Assembly: GCA_028872975.1 (NCBI GenBank)
Contig: JAGWNV010000140.1
Location: forward strand, 1 to 6,899
Source of the DNA: Acidobacteriota bacterium
GTDB lineage: Bacteria > Actinomycetota > Acidimicrobiia > Acidimicrobiales > UBA8190
Reading direction: 5' to 3'
DNA: 6,899 nt
Shown: positions 1 through 4,863 of the stretch, piece by piece
Layout of the letters: the number at the start of each line of letters is the position of its first letter
Numbering within the stretch: position 1 is the first letter of the stretch
Translations under genes and position numbers: made by a program
Notes under the pieces: model-generated
Told to the model about the DNA's origin: nothing
Database searches by the model: none
Seen by the model: the letters and a program-made list of their open reading frames with translations, nothing else

Positions 1-99
1 CCGCCCGTCGAGGGGCCCGGTGTCGGTGACGTCGAAGACGAGCCCGGCGTGGTGCAGCTGCGTGAGGCGTGCCGTGGCGGCCCTGCCCGCTGCCGTCAA
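1..99 (-). CDS. N-terminal fragment, probable alpha/beta hydrolase (runs off left edge)
   Basis: Only the first 33 codons lie in the window. The reading begins at a TTG (99-97) that overlaps the TGA stop of the upstream membrane-protein gene in a TTGA arrangement. It has no closer GTG or ATG, so TTG with translational coupling is the best start. No clear ribosome binding site precedes it. The peptide reads LTQLHHAGLVFDVTDTGPLD, then GR at the edge. The phrase 'F-D-V-x-D-x-G-P-x-D-G' resembles the start of many alpha/beta-fold hydrolases, where it leads into the first strand and the HG oxyanion motif. The nucleophile and catalytic triad would lie outside the window. That a gene is here is fairly secure from the protein-like composition; the family is inference from a short stretch. 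Confidence 0.5.
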   Translation of the reverse strand, partial: MTAAGRAATARLTQLHHAGLVFDVTDTGPLDGR

Positions 100-698
100 G
101 GCCGGTCGGGAGGGGTCTCGGCGGGAGTGGACGGTTCCGCGGGCACCGGGGGCGGCCCCGACGGGGAGGGCGGGGCCGGCGTGGCGTCCTGCTCCGGCGG
201 CGACGGCGGCGACAGTGGCGACGCGTGCGGCGGCTCGGGCGCCGGCGGCGGCCACTGCCAGAACTCCGTCTGCCCGCCCGGCCAGGCGGCGGTACCGGGC
301 GCGCCGGGCGGAGCCGGCTCGTGCCAGGCCCGGCGGATGAGCGGGTGCACGACGAGCGCGAAGAAGCCGGCGACGATGAGCAGCGCCAGCCCTTCGACCA
401 TGCGGCCGTTCGCCGCCGACTGGCACTCGCCCACGAAGGCCTGCCACTGGTAGGCCTCGATGGCGCTCGTCGCCGGCTGGGGACCGGCACCGATGCTCAC
501 CGGGTCGAAGAAGGCGGCGATGGCGGGCTCGGATCCGGCGCCCGGCCCGCAGGTGCCCCCGGCGGCCGGCTTCGGCAGGGGCAGGACCACCACCACCACG
601 GCGCCGGCCACGGCCAGACCGGCGAGGACGAGGGTGACGATGCGGAGGACGGCGCCGGCACCGGACGTGTGGTGGCCCGGACCGTGGACGATGGACAC
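96..698 (-). CDS. Two-helix membrane protein with proline-rich C-terminal tail
   Basis: This 200-residue protein has unknown function. Residues about 18-40 form a first hydrophobic helix (V/L/A-rich) and about 101-120 a second, followed by the basic HPLIRRAW stretch, suggesting both ends are cytoplasmic. The loop between them (about 43-98) would be outside and holds two cysteines, C50 and C92, which could form a disulfide. Residues 128-200 are an unstructured tail dominated by proline, serine, alanine and glutamate, starting with a WQWPPPAP stretch. The start is GTG at 698. There is no Shine-Dalgarno sequence, but TAACCT ends 6 nt before it, which fits a leaderless mRNA. Its stop overlaps the next gene's TTG, so the two are probably co-transcribed. 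I recognise no domain and give no function. Low-complexity tails also arise in shadow frames, but the two clean helices and coupling argue for a real gene. Confidence 0.72.
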   Translation of the reverse strand: MSIVHGPGHHTSGAGAVLRIVTLVLAGLAVAGAVVVVVLPLPKPAAGGTCGPGAGSEPAIAAFFDPVSIGAGPQPATSAIEAYQWQAFVGECQSAANGRMVEGLALLIVAGFFALVVHPLIRRAWHEPAPPGAPGTAAWPGGQTEFWQWPPPAPEPPHASPLSPPSPPEQDATPAPPSPSGPPPVPAEPSTPAETPPDRP

Positions 699-704
699 GG
701 CCGG

Positions 705-710
705 AGGTTA
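705..710 (-). promoter_or_regulatory. Candidate -10 element for the membrane-protein gene
   Basis: On the minus strand the hexamer TAACCT fits the TANNNT -10 pattern and lies 6 nt before the GTG start at 698. That spacing would place transcription start at or next to the start codon, as in actinobacterial leaderless genes. No convincing -35 is visible 16-18 bp upstream. Confidence 0.4.
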
Positions 711-834
711 TCTGGGTGCCCGTCGGGCCACGTGCAGAGGGGGCCGGCAGGCGGCGAGGGGCGGGGTGCGCACACCACCAGTGGAGACGGCGGTGCTGTC
801 GTGGCGCTGTGGGCCGCCCGTCGGCTTCCTGTGG

Positions 835-844
835 GGACCGGTCC
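835..844. promoter_or_regulatory. Perfect 10-bp palindrome upstream of the sigma gene
   Basis: GGACCGGTCC is a perfect palindrome lying 24 bp upstream of the candidate -10 hexamer, in the 206-bp gap between the divergent membrane-protein and sigma-factor genes. It could be a repressor or activator half-site pair, but a 10-bp palindrome is short and GC-rich DNA makes these often. Nothing else convincing was seen in the gap 699-867. Confidence 0.2.
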
Positions 845-867
845 AATCCCGGCCCCGCCCTGGGCCG

Positions 868-873
868 TATCCT
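868..873 (+). promoter_or_regulatory. Candidate -10 element of the sigma/anti-sigma operon
   Basis: TATCCT matches TANNNT and stands out in GC-rich DNA. Start of transcription about 7 nt later (near 880) would give a leader of roughly 25 nt containing the purine-rich ribosome site at 886-894. No good housekeeping -35 and no GGAAC-type ECF -35 is seen at the right distance, so autoregulation by the encoded sigma factor is not supported by what I can see. Confidence 0.3.
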
Positions 874-885
874 CGGAGTGATCGC

Positions 886-894
886 GGGAGGGAG
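886..894 (+). promoter_or_regulatory. Ribosome binding site deciding the sigma-factor start
   Basis: GGGAGGGAG lies 7 nt before a GTG at 902 and 10 nt before the ATG at 905. Both are in frame and give proteins differing by one residue. It rules out the in-frame GTG at 878, which lies upstream of this site. Confidence 0.6.
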
Positions 895-904
895 CTGTGC
901 GGTG

Positions 905-1477
905 ATGCGACGACGCCCGGTCGTCGACGATCTCTCGGACGAGGCGCTGCTCCAGGGGCTCGCCCTGGGCGAGCCCGGGATGGACGTCGCCTTCATCCGG
1001 CGGTTCCAGCGCCGGGTCTTCGGCCTGGCCCTGAGCCTCGTCGGCGATCCCGCCCTGGCCGAGGACATCTCCCAGGAGGCCTTCCTGCGCGCCTGGCGCC
1101 ACGCCCCCGTCTTCGACTCCCGGCGGGGGTCGGTGGCGACGTGGCTCCTCGCCATCACGAGGAACCTCGCCATCGACGCCCTGCGCCTCCGCCGGGCGGT
1201 GCCGGCGGACCCCGAGTCCCTCGTCGCCCTCGAGGACGGCACCGCCGGCCCGGAGGCCGCCGCCGTCGGCTCCGACGCCGCCTCGCGCCTGCGCCAGGCC
1301 ATCGGGGCCCTTCCCGTCGAGCAGCGCCGGGCCCTCGTGCTCGCCGCCTTCTACGGACGGACGGCCAACGAGATCTCCACGAGCGAAGGCATCCCGCTCG
1401 GCACGGCCAAGACGCGCATCCGGGCCGGGATGCAGAAGCTGCGCCTGGTGATGACGGCACAGGAGTCGGGTCGGTGA
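905..1477 (+). CDS. ECF (sigma-70 family) RNA polymerase sigma factor
   Basis: This 190-residue protein has the two-domain layout of an extracytoplasmic-function sigma factor. Region 2 (about residues 27-97) includes GDPALAEDISQEAFLRAWR, the polymerase-binding and -10-melting helices, and TWLLAITRNLAIDALR. Region 4 (about 130-182) begins with ALPVEQRRALVLAAFYG and ends with the helix-turn-helix GIPLGTAKTRIRAGMQKLR that would read the -35 element. Region 3 is absent, as usual for ECF factors, and the length is typical. It would direct RNA polymerase to a small stress or envelope regulon that cannot be named from sequence. The start is ATG 905 (GTG 902 is equally possible) behind a strong ribosome site. 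The stop TGA overlaps the GTG of the anti-sigma gene, the classic sign of a sigma/anti-sigma pair. It broadly resembles SigK-like actinobacterial factors, but I would not assign the subgroup. Confidence 0.93.
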   Translation: MRRRPVVDDLSDEALLQGLALGEPGMDVAFIRRFQRRVFGLALSLVGDPALAEDISQEAFLRAWRHAPVFDSRRGSVATWLLAITRNLAIDALRLRRAVPADPESLVALEDGTAGPEAAAVGSDAASRLRQAIGALPVEQRRALVLAAFYGRTANEISTSEGIPLGTAKTRIRAGMQKLRLVMTAQESGR

Positions 1478-2172
1478 GCGGCGGGGGCCGCCTGGAGCGG
1501 CTGTCGTGCGCCGAGGTCCAAGGTCGCGCCGGGGAGATGGGTCTCGGCGTGCTCGTCGGCACCGAGCGCGCCGCTGTGCTCGCGCACCTCGAGGACTGCG
1601 CCACCTGTCGGGCCGTCGTCGAGGACATGGCCGAGCTTGGCGACTCCCTGCTCCTGCTCGGCCCCGAGGTCGAGCCCCCGGCCGGCTTCGAGAGCCGGCT
1701 CCTCGAGCGCCGCGCCGCGCCGGCCCGGCTCGGGGCCCGCCGACGCCGGCGGCTGTCGGTCGTCCTCGCCGGGCTGGCCGCCGCCCTGGTGGCCGCCGCC
1801 GGCACCTCGCTGGGGCTCGCCTTCAGCGGGGGCTCGGGCTTCGTGGTCCGCCACTCGGGGGCCATGGCCGCCCAGGGGGGGCGGTTCCTCGACATGGCCG
1901 TGCTGCGGGAGGACGGGGACCAGATCGGGGAGGCCTTCCTCTACTCGGGGTCCCCGTCGTGGATCTTCATGACCGTCGACGACGGCCAGGAGCAGGGCCG
2001 GCTCACCTGTGAGGTGCAGACGACCGACGGCCGGACGGTCGTGCTCGGCAGCTTCACCCCCTCGAGCTCCTACCGCTCCTGGGGGGCGACGATCTCGGTG
2101 CGGGCGCAGGAGCTCCGGGGCGTGGTCCTCCTCGACGCCGCCCACCGCCAGGTGGCGACCGGGTCGTTCTGA
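1474..2172 (+). CDS. Membrane-anchored anti-sigma factor with ZAS zinc motif
   Basis: This 232-residue partner of the preceding sigma factor probably holds it at the membrane until a signal releases it. Residues 1-60 form the anti-sigma domain with H38-x3-C42-x2-C45 (sequence HLEDCATC), the core of the zinc-binding ZAS fold, plus an earlier C12 that may be a further ligand. A basic patch (residues 89-93, RRRRR) precedes a single transmembrane helix at about 94-117, giving a cytoplasmic N-terminus. Residues about 118-232 are an extracytoplasmic domain that seems to be mostly beta strands, ending in VATGSF. It resembles the C-terminal domains of RskA-like anti-sigma factors, though I cannot be sure. 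The GTG start is set by an AGGAG at 1461-1465, 8 nt upstream, and by the GTGA overlap with the sigma stop. Only 3 bp separate its stop from that of the convergent lipoprotein gene, and no terminator is seen between them. Confidence 0.9.
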   Translation: MSGGGRLERLSCAEVQGRAGEMGLGVLVGTERAAVLAHLEDCATCRAVVEDMAELGDSLLLLGPEVEPPAGFESRLLERRAAPARLGARRRRRLSVVLAGLAAALVAAAGTSLGLAFSGGSGFVVRHSGAMAAQGGRFLDMAVLREDGDQIGEAFLYSGSPSWIFMTVDDGQEQGRLTCEVQTTDGRTVVLGSFTPSSSYRSWGATISVRAQELRGVVLLDAAHRQVATGSF

Positions 2173-2175
2173 CGC

Positions 2176-2661
2176 TCAGCCCTTGACGGCGGTGCCGGCC
2201 GGGGAGACCACGTACCAGAGGCCGCCGAAGTTCTCGAGACCCTGGCCGGTGGCGATGCCGGGCCTCGTGTCGCCGATCCACCGGTACAGGGGCCAGCGGT
2301 CGTAGGTCACCTGCTCGGTCCCGTCGCTGCGGCGGACCACCCCGAGGAGCCCACTGCGGATGCCGCGCCCGGCTACCGGGCCCCGGGCCCCCGGGGGGAG
2401 GGCGAGCGGGGGCCACGACGACGCGCAGGACGAGGCGCAGGTGGAGGGGCCCTGCCGGTCGGGCTCGAAGAGGTAGAGGGTCATGCCCTGGCCGTCCACG
2501 AGCACCGTCCCGGCGCTGCCCGCGGTGGCGGCGTGGACCTCGTAGTCGGGGGCGCCCGCCGTCGGGCCGGCCCCGCCCCCCGAGCCGCAGGCGGCCGAGG
2601 ACAGCGCCACGAGGGCCACGCCGACGGCCTTACGAAGCGGTCCCGGCACGACGGCGCCCAC
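2176..2661 (-). CDS. Predicted lipoprotein with 'secreted repeat' motifs (Lipoprotein_15-like)
   Basis: This is a 161-residue exported protein of unknown role. The N-terminus (basic R10-K11, then a VGVALVAL core) leads to LSSAAC with Cys25 as the probable lipidated residue. The -3 position is Ser rather than the usual Leu/Val, so lipidation is likely but not certain. Two copies of the family's repeat follow. The first, about 51-86, has MTLYLFEPD, then C75-x3-C79 and WPPL. The second, about 113-156, has DGTEQVTYDRWPLYRWIGD and ends in LWYVVSP. This pattern is typical of the COG4315/PF03640 'secreted repeat of unknown function' proteins found widely in actinobacteria. The start chosen is GTG 2661; GTG 2649 would give an even cleaner signal peptide. 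An ORF continues upstream to 2805, but that part overlaps the divergent gene and reads as shadow. Transcription probably shares a promoter core with the neighbour at 2687. Confidence 0.85.
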   Translation of the reverse strand: MGAVVPGPLRKAVGVALVALSSAACGSGGGAGPTAGAPDYEVHAATAGSAGTVLVDGQGMTLYLFEPDRQGPSTCASSCASSWPPLALPPGARGPVAGRGIRSGLLGVVRRSDGTEQVTYDRWPLYRWIGDTRPGIATGQGLENFGGLWYVVSPAGTAVKG

Positions 2662-2668
2662 CCGCTCC

Positions 2669-2674
2669 GTTCTA
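2669..2674 (-). promoter_or_regulatory. Candidate -10 element for the lipoprotein gene
   Basis: TAGAAC on the minus strand is a one-base miss to TANNNT and lies 7 nt before the GTG at 2661. It overlaps the opposing -10 candidate at 2673-2678 through the palindrome CTAG. Confidence 0.3.
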
Positions 2675-2678
2675 GTCT
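2673..2678 (+). promoter_or_regulatory. Candidate -10 element of the LLM oxidoreductase gene
   Basis: TAGTCT matches TANNNT and ends 8 nt before the GTG at 2687, with no Shine-Dalgarno sequence between them, so a leaderless transcript is likely. It is one of few AT-containing hexamers in the region. The -35 zone lies inside the lipoprotein coding region and shows only weak similarity to consensus. Confidence 0.4.
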
Positions 2679-2686
2679 TCGCCGCC

Positions 2687-3664
2687 GTGACGGACCCAGC
2701 CGCCGTGCCCTCGTCCACGACGGGGCCCAGGCCCTTCCGCTTCGCCGCCCAGCTGTCGCGTCCAACCGACCTCACGAGCCGGGGCTGGGCCGAGCTCGCC
2801 CGCAAGGCCGAGGGGCTCGGCTACTCGGCGCTGCTCATGCCCGACCACTTCGGCGAGCAGCTGGCGCCCGTGCCCGCCCTCGCCGCCGCCGCTGCCGCCA
2901 CCGAGCACCTGCGCCTCGGGGCCCTCGTGTTCGGCAACGACTACCGGCACCCGGTGGTCCTGGCCAAGGAGGCGGCCACCCTCGACCTCCTCTCCGACGG
3001 CCGGCTCGAGATCGGGCTCGGGGCCGGCTGGATGCGCAGCGACTACGACCAGGCCGGCATGGCCTACGACCCGCCGGCCACCCGGGTGGGGCGCCTCGAG
3101 GAGGCCGTCGAAGTGCTGACCGGGCTCCTCGGCGCCGAGGGTCCGTTCTCCTTCACCGGCAGGCACTACCGGGTGGCGGACCACGCCCTCTTCCCCCGGC
3201 CCGTGCAGCGGCCCCGGCCCCCGGTGATCGTCGGCGGGGGAGGTCGCCGCGTCCTGTCGCTGGCCGGCCGCCGGGCCGACATCGTGAGCATCAACGTGAA
3301 CCTCCGCGACGGCACCGGCGGCCCCGAGGTCGCGCCCGACGCCAGCCCCGAGTCGACGAGGCGGAAGGTCGGCTGGGTCCGTGCCGCCGCCAGGGAGCGC
3401 TTCGGCGGCCTCGAGCTCAACACCCTCGTGGGCTTCGCCGTCGTCACCGACAGGGCCTCCTCGGTCTACGAGGCCATGGCGCCCGCCTTCGGCGTCACGG
3501 CCGAGGACGTGCGCCACGTCCCCCTGGCGCTCGTCGGGACCCTCGAGGAGATCGAGGAGGAGCTGCGGTGGCGCCGGGAGGAGTACGGGATCTCCTACTT
3601 CTCGGTGGAGGCGGAGTGCTGGGAGGCCCTGGCGCCGGTGGTGCAGCGGCTGACCGGCACGTAA
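2687..3664 (+). CDS. LLM-class F420-dependent oxidoreductase
   Basis: This 325-residue protein belongs to the bacterial luciferase-like TIM-barrel family, in which members use F420 or FMN to oxidise or reduce a substrate. Recognisable parts are FRFAAQLSRP (about 17-26, first strand), the MPDHF motif (51-55), the T-E-H-L-R-L-G strand (72-78), and the highly conserved block from HPVVLAKEAATLDLLSDGR (88-106) into LEIGLGAGW (107-115). After these come the R-V-G-R-L-E-E-A helix and PPVIVGGGGRRVLSLAGRRADIV (178-200), which in the family contacts the cofactor phosphate. The length is normal. The overall look is that of the MSMEG_2516-type F420-dependent group (TIGR03621), an inference from memory of the motifs. 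The substrate is unknown. The start is GTG 2687, in a leaderless arrangement. The SDR gene follows after 51 nt on the same strand, so the two oxidoreductases may be one transcript. It has the only TAA stop among the complete genes. Confidence 0.9.
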   Translation: MTDPAAVPSSTTGPRPFRFAAQLSRPTDLTSRGWAELARKAEGLGYSALLMPDHFGEQLAPVPALAAAAAATEHLRLGALVFGNDYRHPVVLAKEAATLDLLSDGRLEIGLGAGWMRSDYDQAGMAYDPPATRVGRLEEAVEVLTGLLGAEGPFSFTGRHYRVADHALFPRPVQRPRPPVIVGGGGRRVLSLAGRRADIVSINVNLRDGTGGPEVAPDASPESTRRKVGWVRAAARERFGGLELNTLVGFAVVTDRASSVYEAMAPAFGVTAEDVRHVPLALVGTLEEIEEELRWRREEYGISYFSVEAECWEALAPVVQRLTGT

Positions 3665-3682
3665 CGTCTCGCCGCGGGGCGG

Positions 3683-3697
3683 GCCGGCCCGGCCGGC
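3683..3697. repeat. Perfect GC-rich inverted repeat between the LLM and SDR genes
   Basis: GCCGGCC-C-GGCCGGC is a perfect 7-bp inverted repeat around a single C, 18 nt after the LLM stop and just before the SDR ribosome site. As RNA it could fold into a 5-bp stem with a 5-nt loop. There is no U-tract, so it is at best a weak pause or an accident of GC-rich DNA. Confidence 0.25.
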
Positions 3698-3704
3698 GAT
3701 GGGG

Positions 3705-3710
3705 AGGAGG
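3705..3710 (+). promoter_or_regulatory. Strong ribosome binding site of the SDR gene
   Basis: AGGAGG, a perfect Shine-Dalgarno core within GGGGAGGAGG, lies 5 nt before the GTG at 3716. It selects that start over the in-frame GTG 3725 and ATG 3734. It is the strongest ribosome site in the window. Confidence 0.75.
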
Positions 3711-3715
3711 CCGAC

Positions 3716-4594
3716 GTGGCAGACGTGGCCGACATGACGGGCAAGACGGCGGTCGTGACCGGGGGGAACTCGGGCATCGGCCTGGAGACGGCGCTGGCGC
3801 TGGCCCGGGCCGGGGCCCGGGTCCTCGTGACCGCCCGCGACCGGGCCCGGGGCGAGGCGGCCGTGGCCGAGATCGCCCGTCGAGCCGGGTCCGACGCCGT
3901 GGAGCTCGTCGTCTTCGACCTGGCCAGCCTGGCCTCGGTGCGGGCCGGGGCGGCGGAGATCCTCGAGCGCTGCGGGCGCCTCGACGTGCTCGTCAACAAC
4001 GCCGGCATCGTCCTCTCCGAGCGCCGGGTCACGGGCGACGGCCTGGAGGAGACCTTCGCCGTCAACCACCTCGGCCCCTTCCTCCTCACCGAGCTGCTCC
4101 TCGACAGGCTGAAGGCCAGCGCCCCGGCGCGGATCGTCAACGTGGCCTCCACCGCCCACAAGGGCGCCCCCCGGGGCCTCGACTTCGACGACCTGCAGTC
4201 CGAGAGGCACTACCGGGCCATGCCCGTGTACTCGAAGTCGAAGCTCGCCAACATCTACTTCACGACCGAGCTGGCCCGGCGGCTCGAGGGGACCGGGGTC
4301 ACCGCCAATTGCCTCCACCCGGGTACCGTCGCCACCGGCTACGGGCGCGACGGGGACACCGGCGGCGTGCTCGCCTTCGGCCTCAAGCTCATCAAGCCCT
4401 TCATCCTCACCCCCGAGAAGGGGGCCCGGACCTCGGTCTACGCCGCATCCTCACCGGAGCTGGCCGGGGTGTCGGGCCGCTACCTCGTCCGCTGCCGTCC
4501 CCGGACGCCCTCCAAGGCGGCCCGCGACGAGGAGGCGGCGGCACGGCTGTGGGAGGCCAGCGAGAAGCTGGTGGCCGACCGCTCCCCGGCCTGA
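3716..4594 (+). CDS. Short-chain dehydrogenase/reductase (classical SDR)
   Basis: This 292-residue NAD(P)-dependent oxidoreductase has all classical SDR landmarks. They are the Rossmann glycine motif T15-G-G-N-S-G-I-G22, the strand VLVTAR with Arg41, D68-L-A-S (adenine-ring contact), N94-N-A-G97, N117 in FAVNHLGPF, the catalytic Ser145 in NVASTAH, and Y172-S-K-S-K176. Arg41 after the second strand suggests NADP(H) preference. The ERxxTxDGLEETFAVNHLGPFLLTELLLDRLK block and the following G-L-D-F-D-D-L-Q segment are typical of the retinol-dehydrogenase-like/WWOX-like bacterial SDRs (about 290-320 residues), a group whose substrates are mostly unknown. Translation starts at GTG 3716 behind a perfect AGGAGG. 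It lies 51 nt downstream of the LLM oxidoreductase and may be expressed with it. Its 3' end faces the convergent gene pair at 4864-5665 across the structured gap 4595-4863. Confidence 0.93.
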   Translation: MADVADMTGKTAVVTGGNSGIGLETALALARAGARVLVTARDRARGEAAVAEIARRAGSDAVELVVFDLASLASVRAGAAEILERCGRLDVLVNNAGIVLSERRVTGDGLEETFAVNHLGPFLLTELLLDRLKASAPARIVNVASTAHKGAPRGLDFDDLQSERHYRAMPVYSKSKLANIYFTTELARRLEGTGVTANCLHPGTVATGYGRDGDTGGVLAFGLKLIKPFILTPEKGARTSVYAASSPELAGVSGRYLVRCRPRTPSKAARDEEAAARLWEASEKLVADRSPA

Positions 4595-4634
4595 GGGGCG
4601 GAGGCGGCGACGACGCCGGCCACCTTCCCCTCCC

Positions 4635-4643
4635 TGTGGACAA
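4635..4643 (-). promoter_or_regulatory. DnaA-box-like nonamer
   Basis: On the minus strand this reads TTGTCCACA, identical to the preferred DnaA box of high-GC Streptomyces. A second nonamer in the same orientation, TCGTCCACA, is at 4821-4829 and fits the relaxed consensus. No replication genes are nearby, so this is not claimed as an origin. It also forms the left arm of the palindrome at 4636-4652, which offers another explanation. Confidence 0.3.
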
Positions 4644-4652
4644 CTTGTGCAC
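4636..4652. repeat. Near-perfect inverted repeat, operator-like
   Basis: GTGGACAACTTGTGCAC has 8-bp arms around a central C (4644) with one mismatch (G against G at the fourth position of the arms). It is AT-richer than its surroundings and has the size of a dimeric regulator's operator. It starts 42 bp past the SDR stop codon, not before any annotated gene. Confidence 0.4.
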
Positions 4653-4721
4653 CCGGCCGGGCCGGACCCGCCCGCCGGAGGCCTCGGCCCCGCCCGCTCG
4701 CGGCGGCGCTCAGGCAGGGGC

Positions 4722-4798
4722 GGTGAACGGCCGGTGACGCCTGGGTGAGCGTGGGCCGACCCGGTGGTGAACGGCCGGTGACCGCACAGTGACGCCGC
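4722..4798. repeat. Seven-unit 11-bp-phased direct repeat array (PHO-box-like)
   Basis: Units start at 4722, 4733, 4744, 4755, 4766, 4777 and 4788, exactly 11 bp apart. They read GGTGAACGGCC, GGTGACGCCTG, GGTGAGCGTGG, GCCGACCCGGT, GGTGAACGGCC, GGTGACCGCAC and AGTGACGCCGC. Five begin GGTGA, one AGTGA and one is degenerate. Units 1 and 5 are identical, and a 17-bp block recurs exactly at 4722-4738 and 4766-4782. On the minus strand the best units read as GTTCACC plus 4 nt. That is the form of the 11-nt direct-repeat units bound side by side by Streptomyces PhoP, and more generally of OmpR/PhoB-family response regulators. Binding by such a regulator is inference. Alternatives are an iteron-like replication element (22-bp period also visible) or a remnant of a duplicated sequence. 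Confidence 0.7.
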
Positions 4799-4814
4799 CC
4801 GGCCGCGCGGCGTC
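4791..4814. terminator. Strong GC hairpin between convergent genes, possible terminator
   Basis: GACGCCGC (4791-4798) and GCGGCGTC (4807-4814) are perfect reverse complements around an 8-nt loop. It starts 49 nt past the stop of the minus-strand gene ending at 4864. There is no U-tract on either strand, as is common for putative actinobacterial terminators, so function is uncertain. Its left arm overlaps the last unit of the 11-bp array. Confidence 0.35.
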
Positions 4815-4820
4815 AGTGTC

Positions 4821-4829
4821 TGTGGACGA
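4821..4829 (-). promoter_or_regulatory. Second DnaA-box-like nonamer
   Basis: On the minus strand this reads TCGTCCACA, one base from the nonamer at 4635-4643 and in the same orientation. A weaker relative, CCGTCCACC, follows at 4833-4841, offset by 12 bp. Nonamers this short can occur by chance. Confidence 0.22.
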
Positions 4830-4863
4830 ACCGGTGGACGGCGAGGGCAGCGCGGGCCGCCGG

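Larger units (their letters stand above)
4595..4863. other. Structured non-coding gap between convergent gene ends
   Basis: No convincing gene is seen in these 269 bases. The open frames crossing them are low-complexity shadows rich in R, G, P and A. The left third is plain GC-rich sequence with one palindromic element (4636-4652). The middle holds an 11-bp-phased repeat array (4722-4798), next to an 8-bp-stem hairpin (4791-4814) and DnaA-box-like nonamers (4635-4643, 4821-4829). Because both flanking genes end here, no promoter is expected, which makes the regulatory-looking content odd. No TANNNT hexamer is visible within the gap on either strand near the array. Confidence 0.6.

Noticed and set aside
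836..870. GGAAC-type ECF promoter before the sigma gene
   Set aside because: The nearest look-alike, GGACC with CGTAT, has a spacer of about 25 bp, too long for a -35/-10 pair.
2662..2805. Upstream extension of the lipoprotein frame to a start at 2805
   Set aside because: It would overlap the LLM gene by over 100 bp and bury the signal peptide behind about 50 residues of shadow-like sequence.
2672..4318. Minus-strand open frame of 548 codons
   Set aside because: Antisense shadow of the LLM and SDR genes, rich in G, E, V and P with no recognisable domain.
2533..4737. Long plus-strand open frame of 734 codons
   Set aside because: Its product is almost entirely R, G, P and A and overlaps the well-supported LLM and SDR genes in another frame; a GC-rich shadow.
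4722..4798. CRISPR array
   Set aside because: The units are contiguous 11-mers with no unique spacers of 25-40 bp; direct repeats of CRISPR are longer.
4722..4841. Plasmid or chromosomal replication origin
   Set aside because: Iteron-like repeats and DnaA-like boxes are present, but there is no AT-rich unwinding region and no rep, dnaA or dnaN gene nearby; kept only as a lower-ranked alternative.
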